A DNA stretch of 33,018 nucleotides, taken from contig JAAXUL010000002.1 of NCBI GenBank assembly GCA_013336035.1, positions 1 to 33,018 on the forward strand, read 5' to 3'. Below the pieces are notes generated by a model. That model was not told the DNA's origin and ran no database searches. It was given only the letters and a program-made list of their open reading frames with translations. The DNA is from Chloroflexales bacterium. Its GTDB lineage: Bacteria; Chloroflexota; Chloroflexia; Chloroflexales; Chloroflexaceae. The position numbers and the translations under genes were made by a program. Positions 17,821 through 25,909 of this stretch are shown piece by piece (position 1 is the stretch's first letter; each line of letters opens with the position of its first letter).

Positions 17821-18446
17821 CCTAGCACCGTCTGCCAGGCCGCGTCAACCTGGGCGCGGGTCTCAGCCTGGGACCCGCCGTTATCGATCACCACCGTCGC
17901 GTAGGGCAGACGCGAGGCCTGGGGGGCCTGGGCGGCGATGCGCTGGCGCGCCTCGGCCTCGCTCATGCCGCGCGTGGTCCGCAGCCGCTCGACCTGCTGC
18001 TCCTCGGGGCAGGTCACCACCCAGACCTGCGCGCACTCGCTCACCCACCCTGACTCGATCAGCTTGATCGCGTCGATCACGACCACGGGCCGGCGCAGGG
18101 CGCCCAGCCGCGTGCCGTAGCCGCCGGCCCGGCCAACCTCCTCGATGAAGGCCCAGATCTCGGCCCGCACCGCCGGGTGGACCAGCAGCTCGAGCTGGCG
18201 CAGCTTCGCCGGGTCGCTGAAGACGATCGCGCCGAGCTTGCGCCGGTCGAGGGCGCCATTGGGGCTGAGCACCCCGGCGCCGAAGGCGGCCACGATCTGC
18301 TGGAAGGCGGGGGCGCCCGGCTGCTGGACCCTGTGGGTCACCCGGTCGGCGTCGATGATGCGGGCGCCCAGGGCCGCGAGCATCGCCAGCACAGTACTCT
18401 TGCCGCAGGCGATCCCGCCGGTCAGGCCGATCAGAAACGGTTTCAC
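17802..18446 (-). CDS. coaE: Dephospho-CoA kinase
   Basis: A 214-residue kinase that phosphorylates the ribose 3'-OH of dephospho-CoA, the last step of coenzyme A synthesis. The P-loop is GLTGGIACGKST (7-18), followed by the family stretches ARIIDADRVTHRV and LVHPAVRAEIW. The GTG start has GGAG five bases upstream. It lies 33 bp behind the amidohydrolase-CYTH gene on the same strand, separated by a short hairpin. Confidence 0.93.
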   Translation of the reverse strand: MKPFLIGLTGGIACGKSTVLAMLAALGARIIDADRVTHRVQQPGAPAFQQIVAAFGAGVLSPNGALDRRKLGAIVFSDPAKLRQLELLVHPAVRAEIWAFIEEVGRAGGYGTRLGALRRPVVVIDAIKLIESGWVSECAQVWVVTCPEEQQVERLRTTRGMSEAEARQRIAAQAPQASRLPYATVVIDNGGSQAETRAQVDAAWQTVLGAVSVG

Positions 18447-18461
18447 AGCATCTCCGAGGTG

Positions 18462-18477
18462 CCGCCCCCAGGGGCGG
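18462..18477 (-). other. Intercistronic hairpin between the amidohydrolase-CYTH gene and coaE
   Basis: CCGCCCC-CA-GGGGCGG has 7-bp arms. It lies in the 33-bp gap just before the coaE ribosome site and may be an attenuator or mRNA processing site. Confidence 0.35.
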
Positions 18478-18479
18478 AG

Positions 18480-20453
18480 CTACTCCATCTCGACGTACTC
18501 CTGCTTCACCAGGGCGCTCTCGTCCAGGCCGGCCAGAGCGAGCAGCTCGCCGATCAGCTCAGCCCGCTCGGCGGCGTCACGGCTGCTCCATGTGCGGGTC
18601 TTGATCTCGAGGTACGGGCCGGGGTTGGCGCCACCGCCCACCATGGTATCAAGGTTGATCGCGAAGTCGTGGTCCTTGTACATGATCCGCCAGCGCTTGC
18701 GGCGTTTCTCGAGCTCGACCACCTTGTCGGGCTGGAAGTACTCGCGATAGAATCGCCCGGTGTGGTCGGCGGGGGCCGTGTAGCGGGCCCGCGAGAGCAC
18801 GATGGCGTGGGGGTACTCGCCGCGCACCGCCTCGGCCATCAGCGTGACCGTATACTTCGGCTCGGGGCGCGCCCCCGGGTCGGTGCGGTGGTCCTCGCGG
18901 ATGCGGATGCGCTCGCGGTTCTTGAAGAGGAAGTAGGTGTCGTACTGGGTGCGCACGCTGGCCTTGGTGATCTCGACCTGGGGGCTGGCCAGAATATGCT
19001 CGACCTGCGGCTCGCCGCCGGGGCCGAGGAGGGCCTTGACCTGGATCTCGAAGATCTCGGCTTGCCGCACGCCGCCCAGGGCGATGATCTTGGCCAGCAG
19101 GTCGCGCTCGCGGCTGGCCAGGAAGGCGTTGATGCGCTCGGCGATGGCCTGCGAGCGCCTCATTATCTCGCCCTCGTCGAGGGTCAGCAGGGCCTGGCCA
19201 CGCACCAGGAGGCGCCCGTCCACCAGCACATCGCGAACATCGGCCGCGTGGGCGCTGTAGACCAGGTACGAGTAGATGGCCTCGGGGCTGTAGGTGTAGC
19301 GCGGCGCGCTGTGGAGCCGGCCCAGCTCGATCACGGCGATATCGGCCCGCTTGCCGAGCTCGAGCGAGCCCACCAGATGGTCGAGGTGCACCGCCTTCGC
19401 GCCCCAGCAGGTGGCCAGGGCCAGGGCCTCGCGGGCCGGCACGGCCGTGGGGTCGCCGCTCACGCCCTTGGGCAGCAGGGCGGCCAGCTGGATCTCGGTG
19501 AACATGTCCTGGTCATCGTTCGAGGCCGGGCCGTCGGTGCCGAGGCCCGTGCGCACGCCCGAGTCGATCAGGCGGCGGTACGGGGCGATGCCGCTGGCCA
19601 GCTTCAGGTTGCTGGTGGGGCAGGGCACCGCGCCGGCCTTCGCCTCGCGCAGCAGGCGCATATCGTCCTCGGTGGCGTGCGTACAGTGCGCGGCGATGCA
19701 GGGCACGTCAAAGGCGCCGACCCGCTTCGCGTAGCGAATGGGCGTCACCTCGCGCTCCCTGATGCTCTCCTCTACCTCGCGAGCCGTCTCGGAGAGGTGG
19801 GTGACCAGGGGCACGCCGAAGCGGCGGCAGAGGGCCGAGGCCTCGCGGTAGATGCGGTCGGTGCAGGTGTAGGGGGCGTGAGGGGCGACGGTGGGCACGA
19901 TGCGCTCGTGGTCGCGCCAGGCCTCGATAAAGCGCCGGGCCCGCTCGAGGCCCTCGTCGAACGAGGCGGCGTCGGGGGTGGGCAGGCGCATAACGGTCTG
20001 GCCGCAGATGGCGCGCATGCCGGCCTCATCCGCGGCGCGGGCCACCTGCTCCTCGAAGTAGTACATATCGACGAAGGTCGTCGTGCCGCCGCGCAGCATC
20101 TCGGCGCACGAGAGCAGCGTGCCGACGTAGCAGAACTCGGCGTCGACAAACTGGCTCTCGACGGGAAACATATAGCCAAATAGCCAGACGTCGAGCTGCT
20201 GGTCGGCAACCATGCCGCGCAGCAGGCTCATCGGCACGTGGGCGTGGCCGTTGATCAGGCCGGGGATGACCGCGCACCCCGTACAGTCGATCGTCTCGCG
20301 GGGGGTGAAGCGGTCGGCAAGCTCGGCGGCGGGGCCGACGGCGACGATCTGGCGGCCCTGGACAGCGACGGCCCCATCGGGCACGATCGTCCAGCTCGCG
20401 TCCATCGTCACCACGGTGCCGCCGGTCAGCAGCAGGTCCACCGTCTGGGTCAT
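18480..20453 (-). CDS. Amidohydrolase (MTA/SAH deaminase-like) fused to a CYTH-like domain
   Basis: A 657-residue two-domain protein. Residues 1-455 form an amidohydrolase of the TrzN/SsnA/5'-methylthioadenosine-S-adenosylhomocysteine deaminase group: metal ligands NGHAH (68-72), THLSE (His219), AAHCTH (His256) and GTDGPASND (Asp307), predicted to hydrolyse an amino group from a purine or related ring. Residues about 465-655 look like a CYTH/triphosphate-tunnel domain: EIQVK (469-473, replacing ExExK), RIRIRED, YTVTLM, EKRRKRWRI, INLD (599-602) and LEIKTRTWS (615-623). CYTH domains bind triphosphates or make cAMP. The first motif has Gln in place of the second Glu. AAGGAG and an extended -10 support the start. 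Confidence 0.88.
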   Translation of the reverse strand: MTQTVDLLLTGGTVVTMDASWTIVPDGAVAVQGRQIVAVGPAAELADRFTPRETIDCTGCAVIPGLINGHAHVPMSLLRGMVADQQLDVWLFGYMFPVESQFVDAEFCYVGTLLSCAEMLRGGTTTFVDMYYFEEQVARAADEAGMRAICGQTVMRLPTPDAASFDEGLERARRFIEAWRDHERIVPTVAPHAPYTCTDRIYREASALCRRFGVPLVTHLSETAREVEESIREREVTPIRYAKRVGAFDVPCIAAHCTHATEDDMRLLREAKAGAVPCPTSNLKLASGIAPYRRLIDSGVRTGLGTDGPASNDDQDMFTEIQLAALLPKGVSGDPTAVPAREALALATCWGAKAVHLDHLVGSLELGKRADIAVIELGRLHSAPRYTYSPEAIYSYLVYSAHAADVRDVLVDGRLLVRGQALLTLDEGEIMRRSQAIAERINAFLASRERDLLAKIIALGGVRQAEIFEIQVKALLGPGGEPQVEHILASPQVEITKASVRTQYDTYFLFKNRERIRIREDHRTDPGARPEPKYTVTLMAEAVRGEYPHAIVLSRARYTAPADHTGRFYREYFQPDKVVELEKRRKRWRIMYKDHDFAINLDTMVGGGANPGPYLEIKTRTWSSRDAAERAELIGELLALAGLDESALVKQEYVEME

Positions 20454-20488
20454 GGTACGCTCCTTCTCGCTCGGGTGGATCGCATAGT

Positions 20489-20497
20489 ATTGTAGCA
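20489..20497 (-). promoter_or_regulatory. Extended -10 promoter of the amidohydrolase-CYTH gene
   Basis: On the minus strand TGCTACAAT, one of the four identical copies in the window. Transcription would begin near 20483, about 30 nt before the ATG, with AAGGAG between. Confidence 0.6.
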
Positions 20498-20528
20498 GAG
20501 AGGCGCGACATAAGGCGTGGTTAGGCCA

Positions 20529-20537
20529 TGCTATACT
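20529..20537 (+). promoter_or_regulatory. Extended -10 promoter of hisC
   Basis: TGCTATACT, an extended -10. It overlaps the ORF-track start (ATG at 20528), which therefore cannot be the real initiator. Transcription would start near 20544. Confidence 0.55.
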
Positions 20538-20566
20538 GGGGTCGCCTTAAGCACCAGGAGGGATCG

Positions 20567-21661
20567 ATGTTCACCGCCGCGAGCCTGATCCGCCCCGAGA
20601 TCACCGATCTCGAGCCGTACACGCCGATCCTGCCGCTGGATGTGCTGGCCGCCCGGCTGGGGCTGCCGATCGAGCGGCTGGTGAAGATGGACGCCAACGA
20701 GAACCCCTACGGCCCCTCGCCGAAGGCCCTGGCGGCCCTCGCCGGCGAGGCGTTCTACCATATCTACCCCGACCCGGGGCACACCCGGCTGCGCGCCGCC
20801 CTGGCCGAGTACACCGGCCAGCCCGCCGAGCGCATCCTGGTCGGCGCCGGCGCCGACGAGCTGATCGACCTTATCTTGCGCCTCTGCATCGCCCCCGGCG
20901 ATGCCGTGATCGACTGCCCGCCCACCTTCGGCATGTACAGCTTCGACGCCGGCGTCTGCGGCGGGCGCGTGATCCGCGCCCCGCGCCGCGCCGACTTCTC
21001 GCTCGACCTCCCGGCGATCGAGCAGGCCGCCGCGGCCAGCGGCGCCAAGGTGCTCTTCCTCACTTCGCCCAACAACCCCACCGGCAACCTGATGCCGCCC
21101 GAGGATCTAGAGCGCCTGCTGCGCCTGCCCCTGCTGGTGGTCGTCGACGAGGCCTACGTCGAGTTCGCGGGGGTCGGCCAGGGCTTCGCGCCCTGGGCGG
21201 GCCGGCACGAGAACCTGGCCGTCCTGCGCACCTTCAGCAAGTGGGCGGGGCTGGCCGGGCTGCGCGTCGGCTACGGCCTGCTGCCCCCCTGGCTGGCCGA
21301 GCAGCTCTGGAAGATCAAGCAGCCCTACAATGTGAGCGTGGCTGGCCAGGAGGCCGCCATCGCCTCGCTCGAGGACCGCGCCCACCTGCTCGGCAATGTG
21401 GCCCGCATCGTGGCCGAGCGCGAGCGCCTGCTGCCCCTCCTGGCCGAGCTGCCCTACCTGCGCCCCCACCCCAGCGCCGCCAACTTCATCCTCTGCCGCG
21501 TCGACGGCCGGAGCGCCGGCGAGCTGAAGCAGGCCCTCGAGCGCCAGGGCGTGCTGGTGCGCTACTACCACAGCGCCCTGCTGCGCGACTATATCCGCGT
21601 CAGCGCGGGCACCCCCGAGCAGAGCGAGGCGCTGCTTGGGGCGCTGCGCGAGCTTGCGTGA
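20567..21661 (+). CDS. hisC: Histidinol-phosphate aminotransferase
   Basis: A 364-residue class I/II PLP aminotransferase that converts imidazole-acetol phosphate and glutamate to histidinol phosphate. Motifs: MDANENPYGPSP (41-52), LTSPNNPTGN (165-174), VVVDEAYVEF (191-200), and the PLP lysine in RTFSKWAGLAGLRVGY (Lys225). The start is set at 20567 because AGGAGG lies five bases upstream and the track start overlaps the promoter. It is followed by hisN, which has its own promoter-like element. Confidence 0.93.
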   Translation: MFTAASLIRPEITDLEPYTPILPLDVLAARLGLPIERLVKMDANENPYGPSPKALAALAGEAFYHIYPDPGHTRLRAALAEYTGQPAERILVGAGADELIDLILRLCIAPGDAVIDCPPTFGMYSFDAGVCGGRVIRAPRRADFSLDLPAIEQAAAASGAKVLFLTSPNNPTGNLMPPEDLERLLRLPLLVVVDEAYVEFAGVGQGFAPWAGRHENLAVLRTFSKWAGLAGLRVGYGLLPPWLAEQLWKIKQPYNVSVAGQEAAIASLEDRAHLLGNVARIVAERERLLPLLAELPYLRPHPSAANFILCRVDGRSAGELKQALERQGVLVRYYHSALLRDYIRVSAGTPEQSEALLGALRELA

Positions 21662-21678
21662 GCCGCGGGGCGCCACCG

Positions 21679-21687
21679 TGGTACACT
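21679..21687 (+). promoter_or_regulatory. Extended -10 promoter before hisN
   Basis: TGGTACACT, an extended -10 with two mismatches in the hexamer, 18 bp after the hisC stop. It may add transcription to the hisN-mazG-hisB-prsW chain. Confidence 0.45.
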
Positions 21688-21729
21688 AGGCCCGACTGAC
21701 ATCGACCCTTTCTCCAGAGGACCCATATC

Positions 21730-22500
21730 ATGGCCGACGAGCTGCGCGAGCTGCTTGACTTTGCCCACCAGATCGCCTGGCAGGCCGGCAAGATCACCCT
21801 GCGCTACTTCCAGGGCGAGCTAGCCATCGACCGCAAGGCCGACGAGTCACCCGTTACTGTCGCCGACCGCGAGTCCGAGGCCTTCCTGCGGGCCGCGATC
21901 AGCGCCCGCTACCCCGACCACGCCATCCTCGGCGAGGAGGAGGGCCTCACCGGCGGCGAGGGCGCCACCTACCGCTGGATCCTCGACCCCATCGACGGCA
22001 CCAAGACCTTCGTGCGCGGCGTGCCCCTCTACGGCGTGATGGTGGGCCTGCTGCGCGAGGGCCAGCCGGTTGTCGGCGCGGTCAATGTGCCCGCCATGGG
22101 CGAGGTCGTCTACGCGGCCAAGGGCCACGGCTGCTGGTGGAACGGCCGCCCGTGCCGCGTCTCGCAGGTGCCCAGCCTGGGCGAGGGCCTGGTGGTGGCC
22201 ACGGTCGCCCACCGCTACGAGCGCTACGGCAAGGCCGAGCGCTTCCAGCGCATCCTCGAGGCCTGCGGCCTCTTCCGCACCTGGGGCGACTGCTACGGGT
22301 ACCTGCTGGTCGCCACCGGCCGCGCCGAGGTGGCCCTCGACCCGGCCATGAATATCTGGGACGCCGCCGCGCTCCTGCCCATCCTCGAGGAAGCCGGGGG
22401 CACCTTCACCGACTGGCAGGGCGTCGCTACGGTCGAGGGCAACGAGGCCATCAGCACCAACGGCGCCGTCTTCAAAGAGCTGATGGAGCTGATCAAGTGA
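21730..22500 (+). CDS. hisN: Inositol-monophosphatase-family phosphatase, probable histidinol-phosphatase
   Basis: A 256-residue Mg-dependent phosphatase. Metal ligands are GEEEG (68-72), [12 protein letters not shown] (83-94; Asp86 and Asp89) and [16 protein letters not shown] (209-224; Asp211). The arrangement [20 protein letters not shown] is the form seen in IMPase-type histidinol-phosphatases, and its place between hisC and hisB supports that role (histidinol phosphate to histidinol). An inositol or general phosphatase cannot be excluded. Its TGA overlaps the next ATG by one base. Confidence 0.88.
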   Translation: MADELRELLDFAHQIAWQAGKITLRYFQGELAIDRKADESPVTVADRESEAFLRAAISARYPDHAILGEEEGLTGGEGATYRWILDPIDGTKTFVRGVPLYGVMVGLLREGQPVVGAVNVPAMGEVVYAAKGHGCWWNGRPCRVSQVPSLGEGLVVATVAHRYERYGKAERFQRILEACGLFRTWGDCYGYLLVATGRAEVALDPAMNIWDAAALLPILEEAGGTFTDWQGVATVEGNEAISTNGAVFKELMELIK

Positions 22501-22826
22501 TGGATGCAAACGACTACCAGCGCCTCGCCCTGCGCACCGAGGCCCCCGGCCGCGAGCGCGACGACCGGCTGCTCAACGCCGCCCTTGGCCTCTGCGGCGA
22601 GGCGGGCGAGTTCGCGGATGCGCTGAAGAAATGGCGCTTCCACGCGCACCCCCTCGACGAGGTCGCGCTGCGCAAAGAGCTCGGCGACGTGCTCTGGTAC
22701 GCCGCCCTGGCCTGCGACGCCCTGGGCCTGCAGCTGGGCGACGTGATGGCCGAGAATATCGAGAAGCTTCGCCGCCGCTACCCCGAGGGGTTCTCCGCCG
22801 AGCGCAGCCTGAACAGGGCCGAGTGA
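22500..22826 (+). CDS. MazG-like nucleotide pyrophosphohydrolase
   Basis: A 108-residue all-alpha NTP pyrophosphatase. The helix pair GEAGEFAD (30-37) and [11 protein letters not shown] contains the paired acidic ExxE and ExxD metal motifs of the MazG/HisE/dUTPase superfamily, and the tail [14 protein letters not shown] is typical of small MazG proteins. The sequence looks like MazG rather than HisE (phosphoribosyl-ATP pyrophosphatase), yet it sits inside a his cluster, so a HisE-type role deserves testing. The track ORF starts upstream in a shadow frame. The ATG at 22500 overlaps hisN as TGATG, and the same overlap joins it to hisB. Confidence 0.85.
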   Translation: MDANDYQRLALRTEAPGRERDDRLLNAALGLCGEAGEFADALKKWRFHAHPLDEVALRKELGDVLWYAALACDALGLQLGDVMAENIEKLRRRYPEGFSAERSLNRAE

Positions 22827-23419
22827 TGAGCCAGCGCACCGCCACGATCAGCCGCACCACCGGCGAGACCGAGATCAGCCTCGCCCTCAACCTTGACGGC
22901 GGCGGCCAGGCCGCGATCAGCACCGGGGTCGGCTTCCTCGACCACATGCTGACCCTGTGGGCCAGGCACGGCCTCTTCGACCTGAGCGTCAGCGCCCGGG
23001 GCGACCTGCATGTCGACGAGCACCACACGGCCGAGGATACCTGCATCTGCCTGGGGCGCGCCATCGACCAGGCCCTCGGCGAGCGACGGGGCATCGTGCG
23101 CACCGCCCATAGCTTCGTGCCGATGGACGAGGCCCTGGCCCTGGTGGCCGTGGACCTCGGGGGGCGCCCGTACTGCGTGGTGCAGGCCGAGTTCGCCACG
23201 CCGCGCGTCGGCCAGCTCGGCACCGACCTGGTGTTCCACCTGCTCGAGAGCATCGCCACCCACGGCCGGCTCAACCTTCACGCCCAGGTGCTCTACGGGC
23301 GCAACGACCACCACAAGGTCGAGGCGATCTTCAAGGCCCTCGGCCGGGCCCTCGATGCCGCCACCCGCCCGGACCCGCGCCTCGCCGACGCCATCCCCAG
23401 CACGAAAGGGGTCCTCTGA
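22826..23419 (+). CDS. hisB: Imidazoleglycerol-phosphate dehydratase
   Basis: A 197-residue enzyme of histidine synthesis (imidazole-glycerol phosphate to imidazole-acetol phosphate). It has the duplicated metal-binding signatures of the family: GFLDHM (36-41), DEHHTAEDT (64-72) and the second half [20 protein letters not shown] (157-175), and ends in PSTKGVL. The length matches monofunctional bacterial HisB. The start at 22826 lies in a TGATG overlap with the MazG gene; the track ORF extends wrongly upstream. The position after hisC and hisN fits the pathway. Confidence 0.93.
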   Translation: MSQRTATISRTTGETEISLALNLDGGGQAAISTGVGFLDHMLTLWARHGLFDLSVSARGDLHVDEHHTAEDTCICLGRAIDQALGERRGIVRTAHSFVPMDEALALVAVDLGGRPYCVVQAEFATPRVGQLGTDLVFHLLESIATHGRLNLHAQVLYGRNDHHKVEAIFKALGRALDAATRPDPRLADAIPSTKGVL

Positions 23420-24393
23420 TGGCGTTTCTCGTAGCAGTCCTGCTCAGCTTCATCCCCGCCCTCTGCTACGCCGCGATCGTCTACTGGCTCGACCGCTTCG
23501 AGAAAGAGCCGGCCAGGCTGCTCTTCGGGGCCTTCGCCTGGGGCGCCGTCGTGGCCACGATCGGCGCGATCATCTGGACCTCGGTGCTACAGCTCGGGGT
23601 CGGGGCCCTCGTCGGCAACGAGGCCTTCGCCGATCTTGCCGGCACCACCCTGCTCGCGCCGATCGTCGAGGAGACCCTCAAAGGCCTGGCCGTGGCGATC
23701 ATCTTCATCGCCTTCCCCTACGAGTTTGACTCGGTCCTCGACGGCATTGTCTATGGGGCGATCACCGCCCTGGGCTTCGCCGCCACCGAGAACGTGCTCT
23801 ACCTCTACTTTCTGGGCTACCAGGAGGGCGGCTACAGCTCGATGGTCGCCCTCTTTGTGCTGCGCGTGCTCCTGGGCGGGTGGGGTCACGCCGTCTACAC
23901 GGCCTTCACCGGGATCGGGCTAGCCGTGGGGCGCCTGCGCCGCGGGCCGGGCAACAGGCTCATCTTTCCCCTTCTCGGCCTCATGACGGCTATCTTCCTC
24001 CACGGGCTCCACAACACTATGGCGACCCTCCTCGGGGCCAGCCTGGGCCTGGCCGGGCTGGGGGCGACGCTTGTGGTCGACTGGCTGGGGTGGGGTGTGG
24101 CTCTCGGGGTGGTGGTCTGGGCGATCTTGCGCGAGCGCCGCTGGATGACGGCGTACCTGCGCGAAGAGGTGGCCCTTGGGACGATCAGCGCGGCTCAGTA
24201 CGCCACCGCCTGCTCGCTCGGCGGGCAGATGGGCGCACGGATACGCGGCCGCGCGGCGCGCCAGTTCTACGCGACATGCGCCGAGCTGGCGCAGAAGAAG
24301 CATCAGCTCGCGAAGCTCGGCGAGGAGAGCGGCAACTCGGCGCGGGTGGCGATGCTGCGCGAGCGGCTGGCCCAGCTGGCGCCCGCGGCATAA
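23419..24393 (+). CDS. PrsW-family intramembrane metalloprotease
   Basis: A 324-residue integral membrane protein with about eight hydrophobic segments and the PrsW/CPBP-like active-site pattern: APIVEETLKG (80-89, Glu84 and Glu85), FDSVLDGIVYGA (103-114), FAATENVLY (120-128), GHAVYTAFTG (156-165, His157) and LHGLHNT (194-200). PrsW cleaves an anti-sigma factor at site 1 in Bacillus subtilis, so this one may act in envelope-stress signalling. The C-terminal 80 residues form a basic helical tail. It joins hisB by a TGATG overlap and is followed by a hairpin, so it ends the operon. Confidence 0.9.
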   Translation: MAFLVAVLLSFIPALCYAAIVYWLDRFEKEPARLLFGAFAWGAVVATIGAIIWTSVLQLGVGALVGNEAFADLAGTTLLAPIVEETLKGLAVAIIFIAFPYEFDSVLDGIVYGAITALGFAATENVLYLYFLGYQEGGYSSMVALFVLRVLLGGWGHAVYTAFTGIGLAVGRLRRGPGNRLIFPLLGLMTAIFLHGLHNTMATLLGASLGLAGLGATLVVDWLGWGVALGVVVWAILRERRWMTAYLREEVALGTISAAQYATACSLGGQMGARIRGRAARQFYATCAELAQKKHQLAKLGEESGNSARVAMLRERLAQLAPAA

Positions 24394-24397
24394 CAAA

Positions 24398-24418
24398 GCG
24401 GGAGGGCGACCCTCCCGC
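24398..24418 (+). terminator. Hairpin terminator of the hisN-prsW operon
   Basis: GCGGGAGGG-CGA-CCCTCCCGC, a perfect 9-bp GC stem that starts five bases after the prsW stop. It is not followed by a U-tract. Confidence 0.65.
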
Positions 24419-24528
24419 GATAGCGCATAGGGCTCGAGAGTGACTTCCGCCAGGCCGCGCGGGCGGCCTTCGCACACTTAGCCGGGGCCCTCAGGCCCCC
24501 GAAGAGCGCGCCCAGCGGCTAAGGCGGC

Positions 24529-24562
24529 GGGCTCGTCGGCGAAAGGGTTCTTTTACGAGCCC
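24529..24562 (-). terminator. Long-loop hairpin downstream of the 24579-25172 gene
   Basis: GGGCTCGT and ACGAGCCC (8-bp arms, 18-nt loop) lie just past the stop of the minus-strand gene. A second hairpin GGGGCC-CTCA-GGCCCC is at 24484-24499. Nothing else is recognised between 24419 and 24578. Confidence 0.35.
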
Positions 24563-24578
24563 ACAGCCTTGAGAGGGG

Positions 24579-25172
24579 CTAGGCCAGATCCGCATCCGGC
24601 ATGTGCTTGGCGAGGGCGCGGCGCGCGCGCGCGCAGGCCCGCTCGAGCAGGCTCGCGACGACGCGCTGCTCGGCCAGCGCGCTGCGGCGCAGAGCCTCGT
24701 AGCGGTCAGTCTGCTCGATCGCGGCGGCCAGATCATTGGCGGCGGCCCGCAGGCGGGCGCGTCCCTCGTCGGCGAACTGTGGGCGGGGGGCGAGCAGCTC
24801 GAGGGCGGCCTCGAGGCGGCGCACTTCGCGAAGCAGCGCGCCCGGGGTGCCCACAGCCGCGGGCTGAGCGGGGGCGATCAGCTGGCCGTAGGCCGGGTCA
24901 TCGCCATAACAGGCACCAAGCTGGCGCTGCACCGCGCTGTATACACGCTGGGCGGCGACCTCGCAGTCCCATCGCCGTGCCAGGGCCGTGCGCCACGCGC
25001 CAAGGGCATGCTCGCCGCGGCAGCGCTGATCGGCAAGCGTTGCTGAGAGCGTACGATAGCGGGCCAGGTCCTCTTCGAGGTAGGGGCAGCGGTCGCGGTG
25101 ACGCTCGAGCAGGTCGATCAGCTGGCTCGCGGCGTCAGTGGTGGTGGGGGTGAAACGGAGCGTCTGCGTCAC
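24579..25172 (-). CDS. Alpha-helical hypothetical protein
   Basis: About 197 residues from the GTG at 25172, which has AAAGGACC seven bases upstream; the track ATG at 25208 lacks a ribosome site. The protein is almost wholly helical, Ala/Arg/Leu-rich, with three or four long amphipathic helices that suggest a helical bundle or coiled coil. It has no signal peptide, membrane segment or known motif. It diverges from the coiled-coil zinc-ribbon gene, and the 234-bp gap contains tandem inverted repeats that could control both. I do not recognise it. Confidence 0.65.
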   Translation of the reverse strand: MTQTLRFTPTTTDAASQLIDLLERHRDRCPYLEEDLARYRTLSATLADQRCRGEHALGAWRTALARRWDCEVAAQRVYSAVQRQLGACYGDDPAYGQLIAPAQPAAVGTPGALLREVRRLEAALELLAPRPQFADEGRARLRAAANDLAAAIEQTDRYEALRRSALAEQRVVASLLERACARARRALAKHMPDADLA

Positions 25173-25272
25173 GGCAGGTCCTTTCGATGGTGGGATGGTG
25201 CGTTGCACCTGCCATATGAATGGTACCCTCGCCCTCCCGGGACGTCCATAGTACTTGCGTCCAATCGCGAGA

Positions 25273-25308
25273 CTACGATAAGTACTCGTAGCGGCTCACC
25301 GGTGAGCC
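25273..25308. promoter_or_regulatory. Two inverted repeats upstream of the coiled-coil zinc-ribbon gene
   Basis: CTACGA-N7-TCGTAG (25273-25291) is followed at once by GGCTCACCGGTGAGCC (25293-25308), a perfect 16-bp palindrome. The second covers the -35 zone of the TGCTACAAT promoter at 25312, a classic repressor position. Confidence 0.6.
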
Positions 25309-25311
25309 CTG

Positions 25312-25320
25312 TGCTACAAT
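25312..25320 (+). promoter_or_regulatory. Extended -10 promoter of the coiled-coil zinc-ribbon gene
   Basis: TGCTACAAT, identical to three other sites in the window. Transcription would start near 25327 and leave a leader of about 80 nt that ends in AGGGAGG. Confidence 0.6.
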
Positions 25321-25406
25321 GGCCTTGCTGCATCCAGCGCGAGCGACGGCGCGTCATATCCTCGGACACACGACAGTCCTGTAACAACGTCCAGGGAGGC
25401 GTCCCG

Positions 25407-25868
25407 ATGGGATTCTTAGATCAGCTAAGCAAGCAAATTTCGCAGGGGGTCGACCGGGCCAAGTTCGAGGCCGAGAAGTTTCAGAAGACCACGCGCCTGC
25501 AGGGCGAGGTGAACGAGTTTCGTCGCCAGCTCGACGGGAAGCTCGGCGAGATGGGCCAGCGGGCCTACGAGCTTCAGCGGGCCGGCCAGATCAGCTCGGC
25601 GACGTTGGCCGAGCTGGCCCACGCCGTCGACCAGCTGCGGGCCTCGCTGCTGGCCAAAGAGGAAGAGCTGAAGGGCGCCCAGGCAGAAATCTTCGTAGAG
25701 CCCCCGCCCCCAGTGGGCGCAGCACCGGCCCAGCAGGTGCCGATCAGCTACGACCAGCCGGCGCCGCCCCCGCCCGAGGCGCCCAGCCAGAAGATCTGCG
25801 GCGTCTGCAACTTCCAGATGCCGGCCACAGCGATGTTCTGCCCCAACTGCGGCACACGCGTGGCGTAG
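25407..25868 (+). CDS. Coiled-coil protein with C-terminal zinc ribbon
   Basis: A 153-residue cytosolic protein. Residues 1-95 form a charged helical coiled coil, a Pro/Ala-rich linker covers about 98-127, and a zinc ribbon CGVCNFQMPATAMFCPNCG closes the protein with two CxxC knuckles. The start is set at 25407 (AGGGAGG eight bases upstream) rather than the track start at 25098, which lies upstream of the promoter. Function is unknown; the architecture suggests a scaffold or regulator. It is monocistronic and ends in a hairpin shared with the STAS gene. Confidence 0.85.
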   Translation: MGFLDQLSKQISQGVDRAKFEAEKFQKTTRLQGEVNEFRRQLDGKLGEMGQRAYELQRAGQISSATLAELAHAVDQLRASLLAKEEELKGAQAEIFVEPPPPVGAAPAQQVPISYDQPAPPPPEAPSQKICGVCNFQMPATAMFCPNCGTRVA

Positions 25869-25887
25869 GAGCACTGTGCCAGAGCTG

Positions 25888-25909
25888 ATGGCGCGCCGAG
25901 GCGCGCCAT
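25888..25909. terminator. Bidirectional hairpin between convergent genes
   Basis: ATGGCGCGCC-GA-GGCGCGCCAT, perfect 10-bp arms. It lies between the zinc-ribbon gene and the STAS gene and touches the TAA of the latter. No long U-tract follows. Confidence 0.65.

Noticed and set aside
18177-20183. 668-aa plus-strand ORF
   Set aside because: It is antisense to the amidohydrolase-CYTH gene and part of coaE, whose motifs are unmistakable. Long antisense ORFs are expected at this GC content; the protein is low-complexity and motif-free.
22137-22502. Upstream part of the 229-aa ORF containing the MazG gene
   Set aside because: This stretch is the out-of-frame shadow of hisN (Arg/Pro/Gly-rich); the real gene starts at the TGATG overlap.
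24394-24578. Possible small RNA or gene in the gap after prsW
   Set aside because: Only hairpins are visible; no promoter or ORF with coding character is present.
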